Shown here: positions 9,905 through 17,377 of the stretch, piece after piece
How the letters are laid out: each line of letters opens with the position of its first letter
Position numbering within the stretch: position 1 is the first letter of the stretch
Source of the DNA: Bradyrhizobium canariense
GTDB lineage: Bacteria; Pseudomonadota; Alphaproteobacteria; Rhizobiales; Xanthobacteraceae
Assembly: GCF_019402665.1 (NCBI RefSeq)
Contig: NZ_VSST01000025.1
Coordinates: forward strand, 1 to 64,000
Length of the DNA: 64,000 nucleotides
Direction of reading: 5' to 3'
Notes under the pieces: generated by a model
Database searches by the model: none
What the model saw: only the letters and a program-made list of their open reading frames with translations
Told to the model about the DNA's origin: nothing
Position numbers and translations under genes: made by a program

Positions 9905-10054
9905 TGCCGTTCTGGTCTACCTATCCGCTCGTACTTTGAAGTCCAGAATAGACCAACTCTGTGAGTCATTGAAAGAAATCGTCACATACCGCTCTACCGC
10001 TCGGCTTTGACATCCCAACCCCCGACCAGTGATGGCCTTGCGGGTCAGCTACCA

Positions 10055-10439
10055 TCTACGTAGGTAGGCCGGCCCGAGGGCCGTGGAAGATCGCCTCGTT
10101 GAATCAAGGGCTGAGCATCTTCGTTGTTGAGAGGCTATCCAGTTTCGAAGCCCATCGAAAGTGTGAAATCCATCGGCCGCGTAGCAGCGGACGTCCGGAA
10201 GGAAGGCCTGCATCAATTCGGCGAGCGCATGTCCCGGATCGAGGTTCAGCACCCCTGCTGACCCCCAGCTCTGCCACGGCCTCCAGGGTCGCTGACCAGT
10301 CGATGAGGCGCGCGACCTGGCAAGCGAGCTTCACTGTTGCATCGCTTGGGTAGAAGATGCGCTCGCCGTCGCCTCCTGCGAGCGGAATCCGCTGGCTTGC
10401 GATCGGCTCACGCCTGCTGGCGTCGAGCGCATCTTGCAA
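10055..10439 (-). pseudogene. mdcH: Malonate decarboxylase epsilon subunit (MdcH)-like remnant
   Basis: Two minus-strand frames carry consecutive pieces. About 10400-10260 reads LACQVARLIDWSATLEAVAELGV, and about 10240-10110 reads LNLDPGHALAELMQAFLP and DGFHTFDGLRNWI. Together they resemble the C-terminal third of MdcH, the malonyl-CoA:ACP transacylase of malonate decarboxylase (CQVARxIxWxxxLEALAExGV, PGxxLA). The N-terminal catalytic region with the GxSxG serine is absent or too degraded to see. The next gene upstream in the same orientation is a LysR regulator, which often accompanies mdc operons. The assignment is by motif memory only. Confidence 0.45.
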
Positions 10440-10705
10440 CGGTTTGCAGGCGCGCGCGAGCCGTACGTGTGGGAAGTGATCTCAATGCGTGTCTATATGT
10501 TGAACGCGGCTGCGGCGCTCAGGCGCTACATCGATGATCGCCTTGTAGAGATGGATCGGCGAGCATCAGCGATAGCTCGCTGCCAGACCAATGAAGAATG
10601 CATGATCTGAGGTTCTCCGCAGGCGCGGACGCCCCGGCGGCGAAGGTTGCTGTTCGGCGCCAAGCAGAGGTTTGCCCTGAACCAAGCTCCAGCCAGACCT
10701 GCAGT

Positions 10706-11602
10706 TCATCGCGAGGAGCGGGCGTGTTCGCCATCGAGTTGCGCCAGCAACCAGTCTGCAAACGCTCGTACGGCCGATCTTTGTCGGCTGGCGCGCGGAT
10801 AGATGAGACGGTGACCGACGTAACTGATATCGTTCGCGCGTCCCGCCAATGGGGCAACCAATCGCCCATTGGCCAGTTCACGCTCGGCCAGGAGGGGTGA
10901 TTCCAACGCCACTCCCAATCCCTCCGCAGCGGTCGCAATCGCAAGAAAGCTCCGATCGAACCTCATGCCGTGGAGCGCGGGGGCTTCCAATCCGTTCGCG
11001 GCGAACCATTGATGCCACTGCACCTGCTTCACGTCTGAGCGGATGAGCGTCTGATCGAGCAGATCAGCGGCCTTCCTTATCGATTTTGCGAGCGAGGGAG
11101 AGCAGAGCGGCGTGACCGTCTCCTCCGGTAGAGGAACAATCTCCACGCCTTCCGCGCGCGGTGGACCGTAGACGATATCGATATCGAAATCATCGTTGCT
11201 GAAGCGCGCATAATCCGTGCTTGCGGCCAATCGAACCTCGAGCTTCGGGTAAGCAGCGAGAAACTGCGCAAGCCGTGGCGCCAGCCATTGCGCAGCAAAG
11301 CTTGGGGCGGAGTGGACGCGCACCAGTTGCGGTCCGCGCGCGGCGACTTCCTCAAGGCCGCGGCGGAGCTGATCGAACGCCGTCCCGGTGTGACGCATCA
11401 GATTTTCGCCGGCTGGCGTGAGCCGCACAGACCGCGCGCTGCGCTCGAACAGAACCGTCCGAAGCGTGGCCTCCAGCTTGCGGATCGCGTGACTGACGGC
11501 GCTCGGCGTCAGGTGAAGCTCATTCGCCGCATCGCGAAACGATCCGGTCCGGGCTGCGGCTTCAAAGGCACGAATTGAGGATATCGGGATCTTCGAGAGC
11601 AT
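10706..11602 (-). CDS. LysR-family transcriptional regulator (GcvA-like)
   Basis: A 298-residue regulator with an N-terminal winged helix (SIRAFEAAARTGSFRDAANELHLTPSAVSHAIRKLE, residues about 8-43) and the LysR effector domain beginning near residue 90. The pattern of A-A-R-x-GS-F and WHQWFAANG resembles the GcvA/AmpR-like branch. It is transcribed divergently from the SDR-transketolase operon across about 110 bases, the classic arrangement for a LysR controlling its neighbour, so it most likely regulates that operon. The inducer is unknown. The gene appears intact. Confidence 0.9.
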   Translation of the reverse strand: MLSKIPISSIRAFEAAARTGSFRDAANELHLTPSAVSHAIRKLEATLRTVLFERSARSVRLTPAGENLMRHTGTAFDQLRRGLEEVAARGPQLVRVHSAPSFAAQWLAPRLAQFLAAYPKLEVRLAASTDYARFSNDDFDIDIVYGPPRAEGVEIVPLPEETVTPLCSPSLAKSIRKAADLLDQTLIRSDVKQVQWHQWFAANGLEAPALHGMRFDRSFLAIATAAEGLGVALESPLLAERELANGRLVAPLAGRANDISYVGHRLIYPRASRQRSAVRAFADWLLAQLDGEHARSSR

Positions 11603-11712
11603 CCGATAAGTGAACCAGATTCATCGATCCGTGACAACTGTGCGTTAGTACATCCGGCCTCCGCGCCTCATTCCTAAATCCAGCAAGGAAGAACAATTTG
11701 CGGGAGGAATTG

Positions 11713-12462
11713 ATGCTGCTCAGCGGTAAGACGGCAATCATTTCGGGCGCGGCCTCGCCGCGCGGGATCGGGCTTGCCACCGCCCGGCGATTCGCCGCCG
11801 AGGGCGCTCGGGTGACCATTCTGGATATCGACGCGGGCGCCGCGGCGGACGCTGCGGCATCGCTTGGAAAGTCCCACATTGGACTGGCGTGCAACGTCGC
11901 CGACAAATCGTTCTGCGAACAGGCAGTCGCCCGCGTGATCGAAACCTTCGCACGCATCGATATCCTGATCAACAATGCCGGGATCACCCAGCCGGTCAAG
12001 TTCCTGGACATTTCGCCGGCCGATTGGGATCGAATTCAGGACGTCAATCTCAAGGGTATCCTGTTTCTGTCGCAAGCGGTGATCCCGCATATGCGCGCAC
12101 GAAAGTCCGGATCGATCGCGTGCATGTCGTCCGTCTCGGCCCAGCGCGGTGGTGGCATTTTCGGCGGCCCACACTACTCGGCTGCGAAAGCAGGGGTCCT
12201 TGGCCTCGCCAAGGCGATGGCGCGGGAGTTCGGCCCTGATGGGATTCGCGTCAACTGCGTCACGCCCGGCCTGATCGGCACGGATATTACGGCAGGCAAG
12301 CTGAACGATGAAATGAGAGCGAAAATTCTGGAAGGCATTCCGCTCAATCGCCTCGGCACGGCAGAAGACGTTGCCGGTATCTACACCTTCCTAGCCTCCG
12401 ATCTATCTGCCTACGTCACGGGTGCCGTGATCGACGTCAACGGCGGCATGCTTATCCACTGA
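11713..12462 (+). CDS. Short-chain dehydrogenase/reductase (FabG-like)
   Basis: A 249-residue classical SDR from the ATG at 11713, which follows GGGAGGA by seven bases and is a better start than the in-frame TTG at 11698. It shows the cofactor motif SGAASPRGIG, the structural NNAG motif, a catalytic serine in MSSVS and YSAAKAG carrying Tyr and Lys, followed by the usual VNCVTPGLI and the C-terminal DVNGGM. It is probably an NAD(P)-dependent sugar, polyol or hydroxy-acid dehydrogenase, because it precedes transketolase genes with 25 bases between them. The specific substrate cannot be read. Confidence 0.9.
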   Translation: MLLSGKTAIISGAASPRGIGLATARRFAAEGARVTILDIDAGAAADAAASLGKSHIGLACNVADKSFCEQAVARVIETFARIDILINNAGITQPVKFLDISPADWDRIQDVNLKGILFLSQAVIPHMRARKSGSIACMSSVSAQRGGGIFGGPHYSAAKAGVLGLAKAMAREFGPDGIRVNCVTPGLIGTDITAGKLNDEMRAKILEGIPLNRLGTAEDVAGIYTFLASDLSAYVTGAVIDVNGGMLIH

Positions 12463-12487
12463 GCCCAGCGAGATAAGGTCCAGATCG

Positions 12488-13339
12488 ATGGAAACGCCCA
12501 CCAATACGCTTATCAACGCGCCCAAGCTAGCGGACCGCGCCTACAATATCCGCCGCAATGCGCTGCGCATGGGCAAAGTCCAGGGGCAGGGTTATATCGC
12601 GCAGGCGCTGGACATATCCGATGTTCTCGCCGTGGCCTACTTCCACGCCATGCGTTACCGGCCTGAAGATCCGTCATGGGACCGCCGGGACCGCTTTCTG
12701 CTCTCCAACGGACATTATGCCATCGCACTTTACGCAGCTTTGATCGAAGCGGGAATTGTCCCGGAGGAAGAACTCGAAACCTATGGCAGCGACGAGAGCC
12801 GCCTGCCGATGTCGGGCATGGCCTCCTACACGCCCGGAATGGAAATGTCGGGCGGATCGCTCGGACTTGGGCTGAGCATTGCAGTCGGCATGAGCCTAGG
12901 ACTCAAGTGCAAGAGATCCGAGGCACGGGTATACACGTTGTTTTCCGATGGCGAACTCGACGAAGGCTCCGTCTGGGAAGCGATCCAGTGGGCAGGCCAC
13001 TACAAGCTCGACAATCTGATCGGCATCGTCGACGTCAACAATCAGCAGGCGGACGGTCCTTCCACACAAGTCATGACCTTCGAGCCGCTGGTCGAGAAGC
13101 TCAAGGCCTTCGGCTGGTTCGTGCAGCGTGTCGATGGCAACGATCTCGACGCCGTGGTTGCCGCGTTCGACACCGCCAAGTCCCATCCCGAGCCCAAGCC
13201 GAGGATGATCGTCGCCGACACTCTGATGGGGAAGGGCGTTCCTTTCCTGGAACAGCGCGAGAAGAGCCATTTCATCCGCGTCGAGCAGCACGAATGGCAG
13301 CTCGCGCTTGCCGCGCTCGAAGCCGGGAGGCAGGCATGA
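12488..13339 (+). CDS. Transketolase, N-terminal (ThDP-binding) subunit
   Basis: A 283-residue split-transketolase subunit carrying the thiamine diphosphate binding motif (SDGELDEGSVWEA near residue 153, ending with DVNNQQADG) and the GSLGLGLSIAVGMSLG helix. In split transketolases this subunit supplies the pyrophosphate and Mg2+ site, while the partner supplies the catalytic glutamate. It overlaps the next gene by an ATGA. The first position of the motif is S instead of the usual G, a common variation. With SDR and TRAP-type receptor genes around it, a role in catabolism of a branched or rare sugar is plausible, but not the standard pentose phosphate pathway. Confidence 0.92.
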   Translation: METPTNTLINAPKLADRAYNIRRNALRMGKVQGQGYIAQALDISDVLAVAYFHAMRYRPEDPSWDRRDRFLLSNGHYAIALYAALIEAGIVPEEELETYGSDESRLPMSGMASYTPGMEMSGGSLGLGLSIAVGMSLGLKCKRSEARVYTLFSDGELDEGSVWEAIQWAGHYKLDNLIGIVDVNNQQADGPSTQVMTFEPLVEKLKAFGWFVQRVDGNDLDAVVAAFDTAKSHPEPKPRMIVADTLMGKGVPFLEQREKSHFIRVEQHEWQLALAALEAGRQA

Positions 13340-14346
13340 GGACCATCAGATCAGCACCGCAGCCGGGCAAGCCGCGCCTGACCACCTCCGCCATGATCGC
13401 ATCGATCGCGACCGAAGGACAGAAGACGAAACCGGCGCCCTTTGGACATGCGCTCGTCGAGCTCGCCCGCAGCCGCCCTGAGGTGGTCGGCATGACGGCC
13501 GATCTCGGCAAATACACCGACCTGCACATCTTCGCGAAGGAATTTCCGGACCGTTATTATCAGATGGGCATGGCCGAGCAGCTTCTGTTCGGCGCAGCGT
13601 CGGGCCTTGCCGCCGAAGGCTTCATGCCGTTCGCGACCACTTACGCCGTGTTCGCATCGCGACGGGCTTACGACTTCATACACCAGACGATCGCGGAGGA
13701 AGATCGCAACGTGAAGATCGTCTGCGCGCTGCCGGGGCTGACCTCGGGCTATGGCCCGAGCCATCAGGCCGCAGAAGATGTCGCCCTGTTTCGCGCGATG
13801 CCAAACATGACCGTCATCGATCCCTGCGATGGCCATGAGATCGAGCAAATGGTGCCCGCCATCGCCGCGCACCGCGGGCCGGTCTACATGCGCTTGCTGC
13901 GCGGCCAAGTACCGGTCGTGCTCGACGAATATGACTACAAATTCGAACTCGGCAAGGCCAAACTGATCCGTGACGGGGAGGACGCCCTGGTCATCTCATC
14001 CGGCATCATGACAATGCGTGCACTCGAGGCCACGCAAACTTTGATGCGCGACAACGTCGATACCGCGGTGCTGCATGTTCCGACGATTAAGCCGCTCGAC
14101 ACTGAGACGATCTTGCGTGAAGCCGGCAAGCCGGGCCGCCTTGTCGTTGTTGCCGAAAACCACACCGCAATTGGCGGACTTGGCGAGGCGGTTGCTGCAC
14201 TTCTGATGCGTTCAGGCGTTCATCCGCGTTTCCGCCAGATCGCATTGCCGGACGAATTCCTTGACGCTGGCGCACTTCCGACACTGCACGACCGCTACGG
14301 GATTTCCACCGCAGAGGTCGCAAGGCAGATCAAGCAGTGGCTTTAG
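13336..14346 (+). CDS. Transketolase, C-terminal subunit
   Basis: A 336-residue pyrimidine-binding and C-terminal subunit starting at ATG 13336, which overlaps the stop of the N-terminal subunit. The catalytic glutamate is in MGMAEQLLFGAASGLA (about residue 81). The later blocks GLTSGYGPSHQAAEDVALFRAMPN and VVAENHTAIGGLGEAV are typical of transketolase and DXS C-terminal domains. Translational coupling predicts equal amounts of both subunits. Compared with full transketolase (about 660 residues), the two halves together have normal length. A small hairpin pair lies just downstream before the TRAP receptor remnant. Confidence 0.93.
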   Translation: MRTIRSAPQPGKPRLTTSAMIASIATEGQKTKPAPFGHALVELARSRPEVVGMTADLGKYTDLHIFAKEFPDRYYQMGMAEQLLFGAASGLAAEGFMPFATTYAVFASRRAYDFIHQTIAEEDRNVKIVCALPGLTSGYGPSHQAAEDVALFRAMPNMTVIDPCDGHEIEQMVPAIAAHRGPVYMRLLRGQVPVVLDEYDYKFELGKAKLIRDGEDALVISSGIMTMRALEATQTLMRDNVDTAVLHVPTIKPLDTETILREAGKPGRLVVVAENHTAIGGLGEAVAALLMRSGVHPRFRQIALPDEFLDAGALPTLHDRYGISTAEVARQIKQWL

Positions 14347-14352
14347 TGCACC

Positions 14353-14384
14353 GGCGCTAAGCGCCAATCAAGGGAAGCCCCTTG
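14353..14384 (+). terminator. Two small hairpins after the transketolase operon
   Basis: GGCGC-TAA-GCGCC at 14353-14365 and CAAGGG-AAGC-CCCTTG at 14369-14384 are perfect inverted repeats following the stop codon. Neither has a T-tract, so they may be RNA-stabilising or weak attenuating structures instead of a classic intrinsic terminator. Confidence 0.35.
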
Positions 14385-14531
14385 AGGAGCTACGCCCGCC
14401 GTATATTGCGGCGGCGAGCGATGGCTCTTGCCCAAATGCCGGCGATCGAAAGCCGGTGAAGAGCCCGGAAGGCTGCACGCCAGCGCAGCTTGCAGTCGGC
14501 AGCAACGTCAATGCAGGATCAGGAGTAAAAC

Positions 14532-14937
14532 ATGATTGTCTCGAAGCCCGGAATCATCAGCCGCCGTTCGCTGTTGAGGGCGGCTACGGCCGTACCTCTC
14601 TGCAGGATTCTGACCCGTCCGGCGTCTGCCGCCGAGTTCGTCTAGAAGTTCGCGACCGGACAGGATCCGACCCATCCGGTGAATATCGGCGCAAGAGGCG
14701 ATCGACCGATCCGCGAAGCGACGAGCGGCCGGCTGGAGATCAGGCTGTTTCCGGCCAATCAGCTCGGCTCCGACACCGAACTCCTGCCCCAGGTACGCAG
14801 CGGCGGCGTGAGTTCTTCAACCAATCGTCATCGATCCTTGCCACCTGGTGCCGAGCGCGGGCATCGTGAACACCGGCTTCGCATTCGCCGATTACGATAG
14901 CGTATGGAAGGCGATGCACGGCAAACTGGGCACCTAT
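14532..14937 (+). pseudogene. TRAP transporter DctP-type substrate-binding protein remnant
   Basis: Starts at ATG 14532 behind AGGAGT with a Tat-like leader (SRRSLLRAATAV) and meets an in-frame stop at about 14642. Downstream the DctP core appears in pieces: DPTHPVN, GRLEIRLFPANQLGSDTELL, QVRSGGV, and in another frame GIVNTGFAFADYDSVWKAM and GKLGTY. These are hallmark sequences of periplasmic TRAP receptors. The match ends abruptly at 14938, where a ferredoxin sequence begins. The remaining two thirds and the DctQM membrane proteins are missing. It probably once served as uptake receptor for the adjacent SDR-transketolase pathway. Confidence 0.75.
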
Positions 14938-15201
14938 GGAATTCCGGTCATTGCCTGTCAGGACGACTGTCAGACCTGCTTCCTTTGCGAGCTTTATTGT
15001 CCCGAGGATGCGCTCTGGGTCTCCCCCTTCGCCGATGAGAACAAGCCCGTCGACGTCAGGGCACTCAAGCGAACGGCGCGATGGGCAGCTATCGCCGAGC
15101 TGCCGGCTGGACCGACGAGACGCGGGATCGCCGCGGCATCGACCGGAGCTATCTACTCTTTGGTCAATGAGTTGGGCTGCCGCCGCGCCCTGTCCACTTA
15201 A
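14938..15201 (+). pseudogene. 4Fe-4S ferredoxin C-terminal half fused to the DctP remnant
   Basis: From 14938 the reading frame carrying the DctP end (open 14848-15201) continues as GIPVIACQDDCQTCFLCELYCPEDALWVSP. It holds a CxxCxxCxxxCP cluster motif and the C-terminal tail of bacterial two-cluster ferredoxins. The first cluster motif, normally CxxCxxCxxxCP near the N-terminus, is absent. The joint therefore lies inside one ORF but joins two unrelated genes. A degenerate second copy of the 14947-15005 segment occurs at 16725-16782. Function as a protein is unlikely, because neither start nor first cluster is present. Confidence 0.7.
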
Positions 15202-15602
15202 GATGCATGCGCTCGCGCGGGTTCGCGGGCTTCGCGGCGACGCTGGCGCCGTGCGCGTCGGCGCTTCGCTCGCTCTGCCGGGAGCGGCAAGGATGGCACT
15301 GGTGGCCCGGCCGTTTCCACTAGCACCTTCTCGACCGGTTCGTCTTCGGTCCGGCGCGCCTCCATGGATTCGAGCACGGCTCGTCCCTTCACAGTAATCC
15401 TCCAGCCGCCGTTTTGACGCTCAACGAGACCGTCCGAAAAAATGTCGAGCCCGGGCACGCGCGCGGCCAGCCGCTTGGTGCGTTCGGCCCATTCCGGGCC
15501 GCTGGTGGCGAGGATTGCCATGTCGCGCTTGAGGTCCGCCATCACGGCGAATCCTTCCGGATAACTCACCAGGATTTTCAAGACTGTGACCTGGAAATTC
15601 AC
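15198..15602 (-). CDS. Conserved hypothetical protein with basic C-terminal tail
   Basis: A 134-residue protein starting MNFQVTVLKILVSYPEGFAV. Its first 90 residues have winged-helix character (MADLKRDMAILATSGPEW, IFSDGLVERQNGGWRITVKGRAVLESME), where the GGWRIT(V/D)xG pattern recalls the beta-wing of small regulators. It ends in an arginine-rich low-complexity tail (RAKRRRARRQRRREAR) suitable for nucleic-acid binding. It follows the small protein at 15618-15818 with only 15 bases between, so both are probably one operon. The function is unknown, and DNA binding is an inference from the fold-like pattern and charge. Confidence 0.65.
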   Translation of the reverse strand: MNFQVTVLKILVSYPEGFAVMADLKRDMAILATSGPEWAERTKRLAARVPGLDIFSDGLVERQNGGWRITVKGRAVLESMEARRTEDEPVEKVLVETAGPPVPSLPLPAERAKRRRARRQRRREAREPARAHAS

Positions 15603-15617
15603 CCCGGACCCGCCCGA

Positions 15618-15818
15618 TCAACGCCAGATCGTCGGCGCTTCTGTCAGCGCTATCCGGCCGATCTGCCGCAGCTCGTCCGGGGTCGTTTCGCCGGTCTTTG
15701 CGGCTTCCAGGATCTTGCAGGCCACGTGGGTGCGAGCGCCGGACTCGTCGCGTGGTAGCTTTTCGCAGACCTCGTCGAGCACCGCTCGCAATAGAGCGGT
15801 AGTCGCTTGTTCAAACAT
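15618..15818 (-). CDS. Small conserved hypothetical protein (66 aa), paralogue of the protein at 3557-3772
   Basis: A 66-residue protein with VLDEVCEKLP, a polar loop and ACKILEAAKTGETTPDELRQIGRIAL. This is the same pattern as the 71-residue protein at 3557-3772, and the two are clearly related. It lies immediately upstream of the winged-helix-like protein gene. Small size, no membrane segment and no signal peptide point to a cytoplasmic accessory role. The function is unknown. Confidence 0.6.
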   Translation of the reverse strand: MFEQATTALLRAVLDEVCEKLPRDESGARTHVACKILEAAKTGETTPDELRQIGRIALTEAPTIWR

Positions 15819-16434
15819 GGGTGCGGCCCTCGGAAAAACCTGATCCTACCGCAAGTCTTTCGATTTGGGGATTCACGAATGTTAACCAATGAGCTCTGCC
15901 ACGCTGCACACGACCCGCGCCTGCGCCCCTTCCTGAAATCCTGCTCGAAACTGCGCCTCTCAAATCGGCGGGCCGAGTTGCGGCTCAGCCTGCCCCTCAC
16001 CATGGCGCGAGGACAACGATACTCCCAAGAAGCCGAACCGGCTTTGAAGCGGGCATCTCGCTTTCAAGCAGCGATCGAGAAGTGTTCGAGCTCGCTGTGG
16101 TTCGAAATCGCGATCGGCATGGACCTGCTGCGCGTGATGATGTCCAAATCGTTGACTTGAGCCTTCAGCGTGACGGTCCGGGCCCGCGCGGTCCTTGTCC
16201 TCCCAGTGCCGCCAGACCTTCTCGATCAGCGGGCCCAACTCGGTGGCCATTGCGTCGAAAGCGCTAAAGATCGGTTGAGAACGTGTTCTCCGCACCAACC
16301 GACTTCCGGATCCGGTTCGCGCGGACCTCGGGTGATCAATGCCCTCGATATCCAGTAGTATTACGCGCCGGCCTTGCCGAAATTGGCTTGCAGAAGTCGA
16401 GCGACTGATTGCGGACCTCGAGGCAGTGTACAGG
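15819..16434. other. Intergenic, no recognisable gene
   Basis: Uncertain ORFs on both strands without family motifs. It lies between the small operon and the P450 remnant. Confidence 0.4.
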
Positions 16435-16697
16435 CCCGTTCGGCGAATCGCGACGAAACGCGGTGGGAACGGCCCGACCAGTTCGACATCACCCGGCGCG
16501 TTTCGGGACATATCGGCTTCAGCACCGGGATCCACGGCTGCGTGGGGCAGATGGTCGCGCGGCTCGAAGGCGAAGCCGTGCTGGCCGCCTTGGCGGCGAG
16601 CGTCGCATCAATCGAGATAACGGGCGAGCCGGTATACCGCGACAGCAGTGGATTGCGGGCCCTCAGCTCACTGCCGGTACGCGTTACGACGAAATAG
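16435..16697 (+). pseudogene. Cytochrome P450 C-terminal remnant (CYP199/CYP203-like)
   Basis: Only the last fifth of a P450 remains: FDITRRVSGHIGFSTGIHGC with the heme cysteine, VGQMVARLEGEAVLAALA, and a normal C-terminus LRALSSLPVRVTTK before TAG at 16695-16697. The GHxGFxxGIHxCVGQxVARLEGE pattern resembles CYP199/203-type aromatic P450s more than the gibberellin P450s. The I-helix and N-terminus are missing. A ferredoxin fragment follows 27 bases later, which matches the usual P450-ferredoxin pairing of that group. Confidence 0.75.
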
Positions 16698-16724
16698 CGC
16701 CAGCCCGGGCTCTTTGCAGCGGCT

Positions 16725-16782
16725 GTCATTGCCCTCCAGGACGGCTGACGGACCTGCTTCCTTTGCGAGCTTATTGTCCCGA
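16725..16782 (+). repeat. Degenerate second copy of the ferredoxin segment at 14947-15005
   Basis: GACCTGCTTCCTTTGCGAGC at 16751-16770 is identical to 14973-14992, and the similarity extends both ways (GTCATTGCC upstream, TTATTGTCCCGA downstream) with one T deleted. It encodes RTCFLCEL, that is, the ferredoxin cluster motif. It lies 3' of the P450 remnant. Confidence 0.8.
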
Positions 16783-17017
16783 AAGGTGTTGTCGTGCAAG
16801 CCCCGCTGCTTCCTCGACGTAGTTGCTATAGTTCAGCACGCCTTTCGCATGGAAGTTCGTTGAGCCGAGAAGGGATCTTGTTCTTGAAAATGAGCTTCCC
16901 AAGGGCCCGAAGGATCAACGATCGCGTTGATAACGTTTGCATCGAAAATCAACGCGGGCCCTCTATCAGCCTTGCGAAATACCATCGTCGTCGTCGTGGC
17001 GAACCCCAGGCCGGTCA

Positions 17018-17111
17018 CCAGATCAACGCCGGCGGCGAGCAGCGCATCGCGCTGCGAGTCCGTGCTCTGGCGGTCGGAGTCCGACGACACGCGCATGTAG
17101 CCAACCAACAT
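17018..17111 (-). pseudogene. Serine resolvase N-terminal scrap
   Basis: An ATG at 17111 opens MLVGYMRVSSDSDRQSTDSQ followed by RDALLAAGVD, the N-terminus of Tn3-type resolvases with the catalytic serine in RVSS. After about 31 residues the similarity ends and unrelated sequence continues in the ORF to 16833. It is probably the relic of a transposon that reshaped the area upstream of the gibberellin operon. Confidence 0.75.
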
Positions 17112-17316
17112 AGGCGGATACGCATCGGAAATAGGTTTCCGTATTGCAGCGCGTGGCGACAGAGTTTTCCGCATGTTTTTTGCGCCGCCAGGCGTTTAGT
17201 TTAGGACGCCACTACAAGATTCGGTAGTTGGCTAAAGCCACTTTGAGGCCCTAGGGTCCGGCCGCCTTCCCCGCCGATTATCATCGACGAACTAAAGTGA
17301 ACGCAAGCGCACGTGA

Positions 17317-17361
17317 AGCCCGCAGCGCCTGCCGGTCACCTTCCGCCCTTCCATCGCGTAG
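17317..17361 (+). pseudogene. Possible cyp115 3' tail
   Basis: The 14 codons before TAG at 17359-17361 read SPQRLPVTFRPSIA, which resembles a P450 C-terminus (xxLPVxFRPS). They sit 16 bases before the cyp112 start, exactly where gibberellin 3-oxidase gene cyp115 lies in operons that keep it. An in-frame TGA precedes the stretch at 17314. It is known that many rhizobial operons retain only a cyp115 fragment. The match is short and therefore weak. Confidence 0.4.
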
Positions 17362-17377
17362 AGACTGAAGTGTAACC

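Noticed and set aside
12676..13335. N-terminal extension of the transketolase C-subunit ORF
   Set aside because: Overlaps the N-subunit gene out of frame. The start at 13336 with ATGA overlap is far better.
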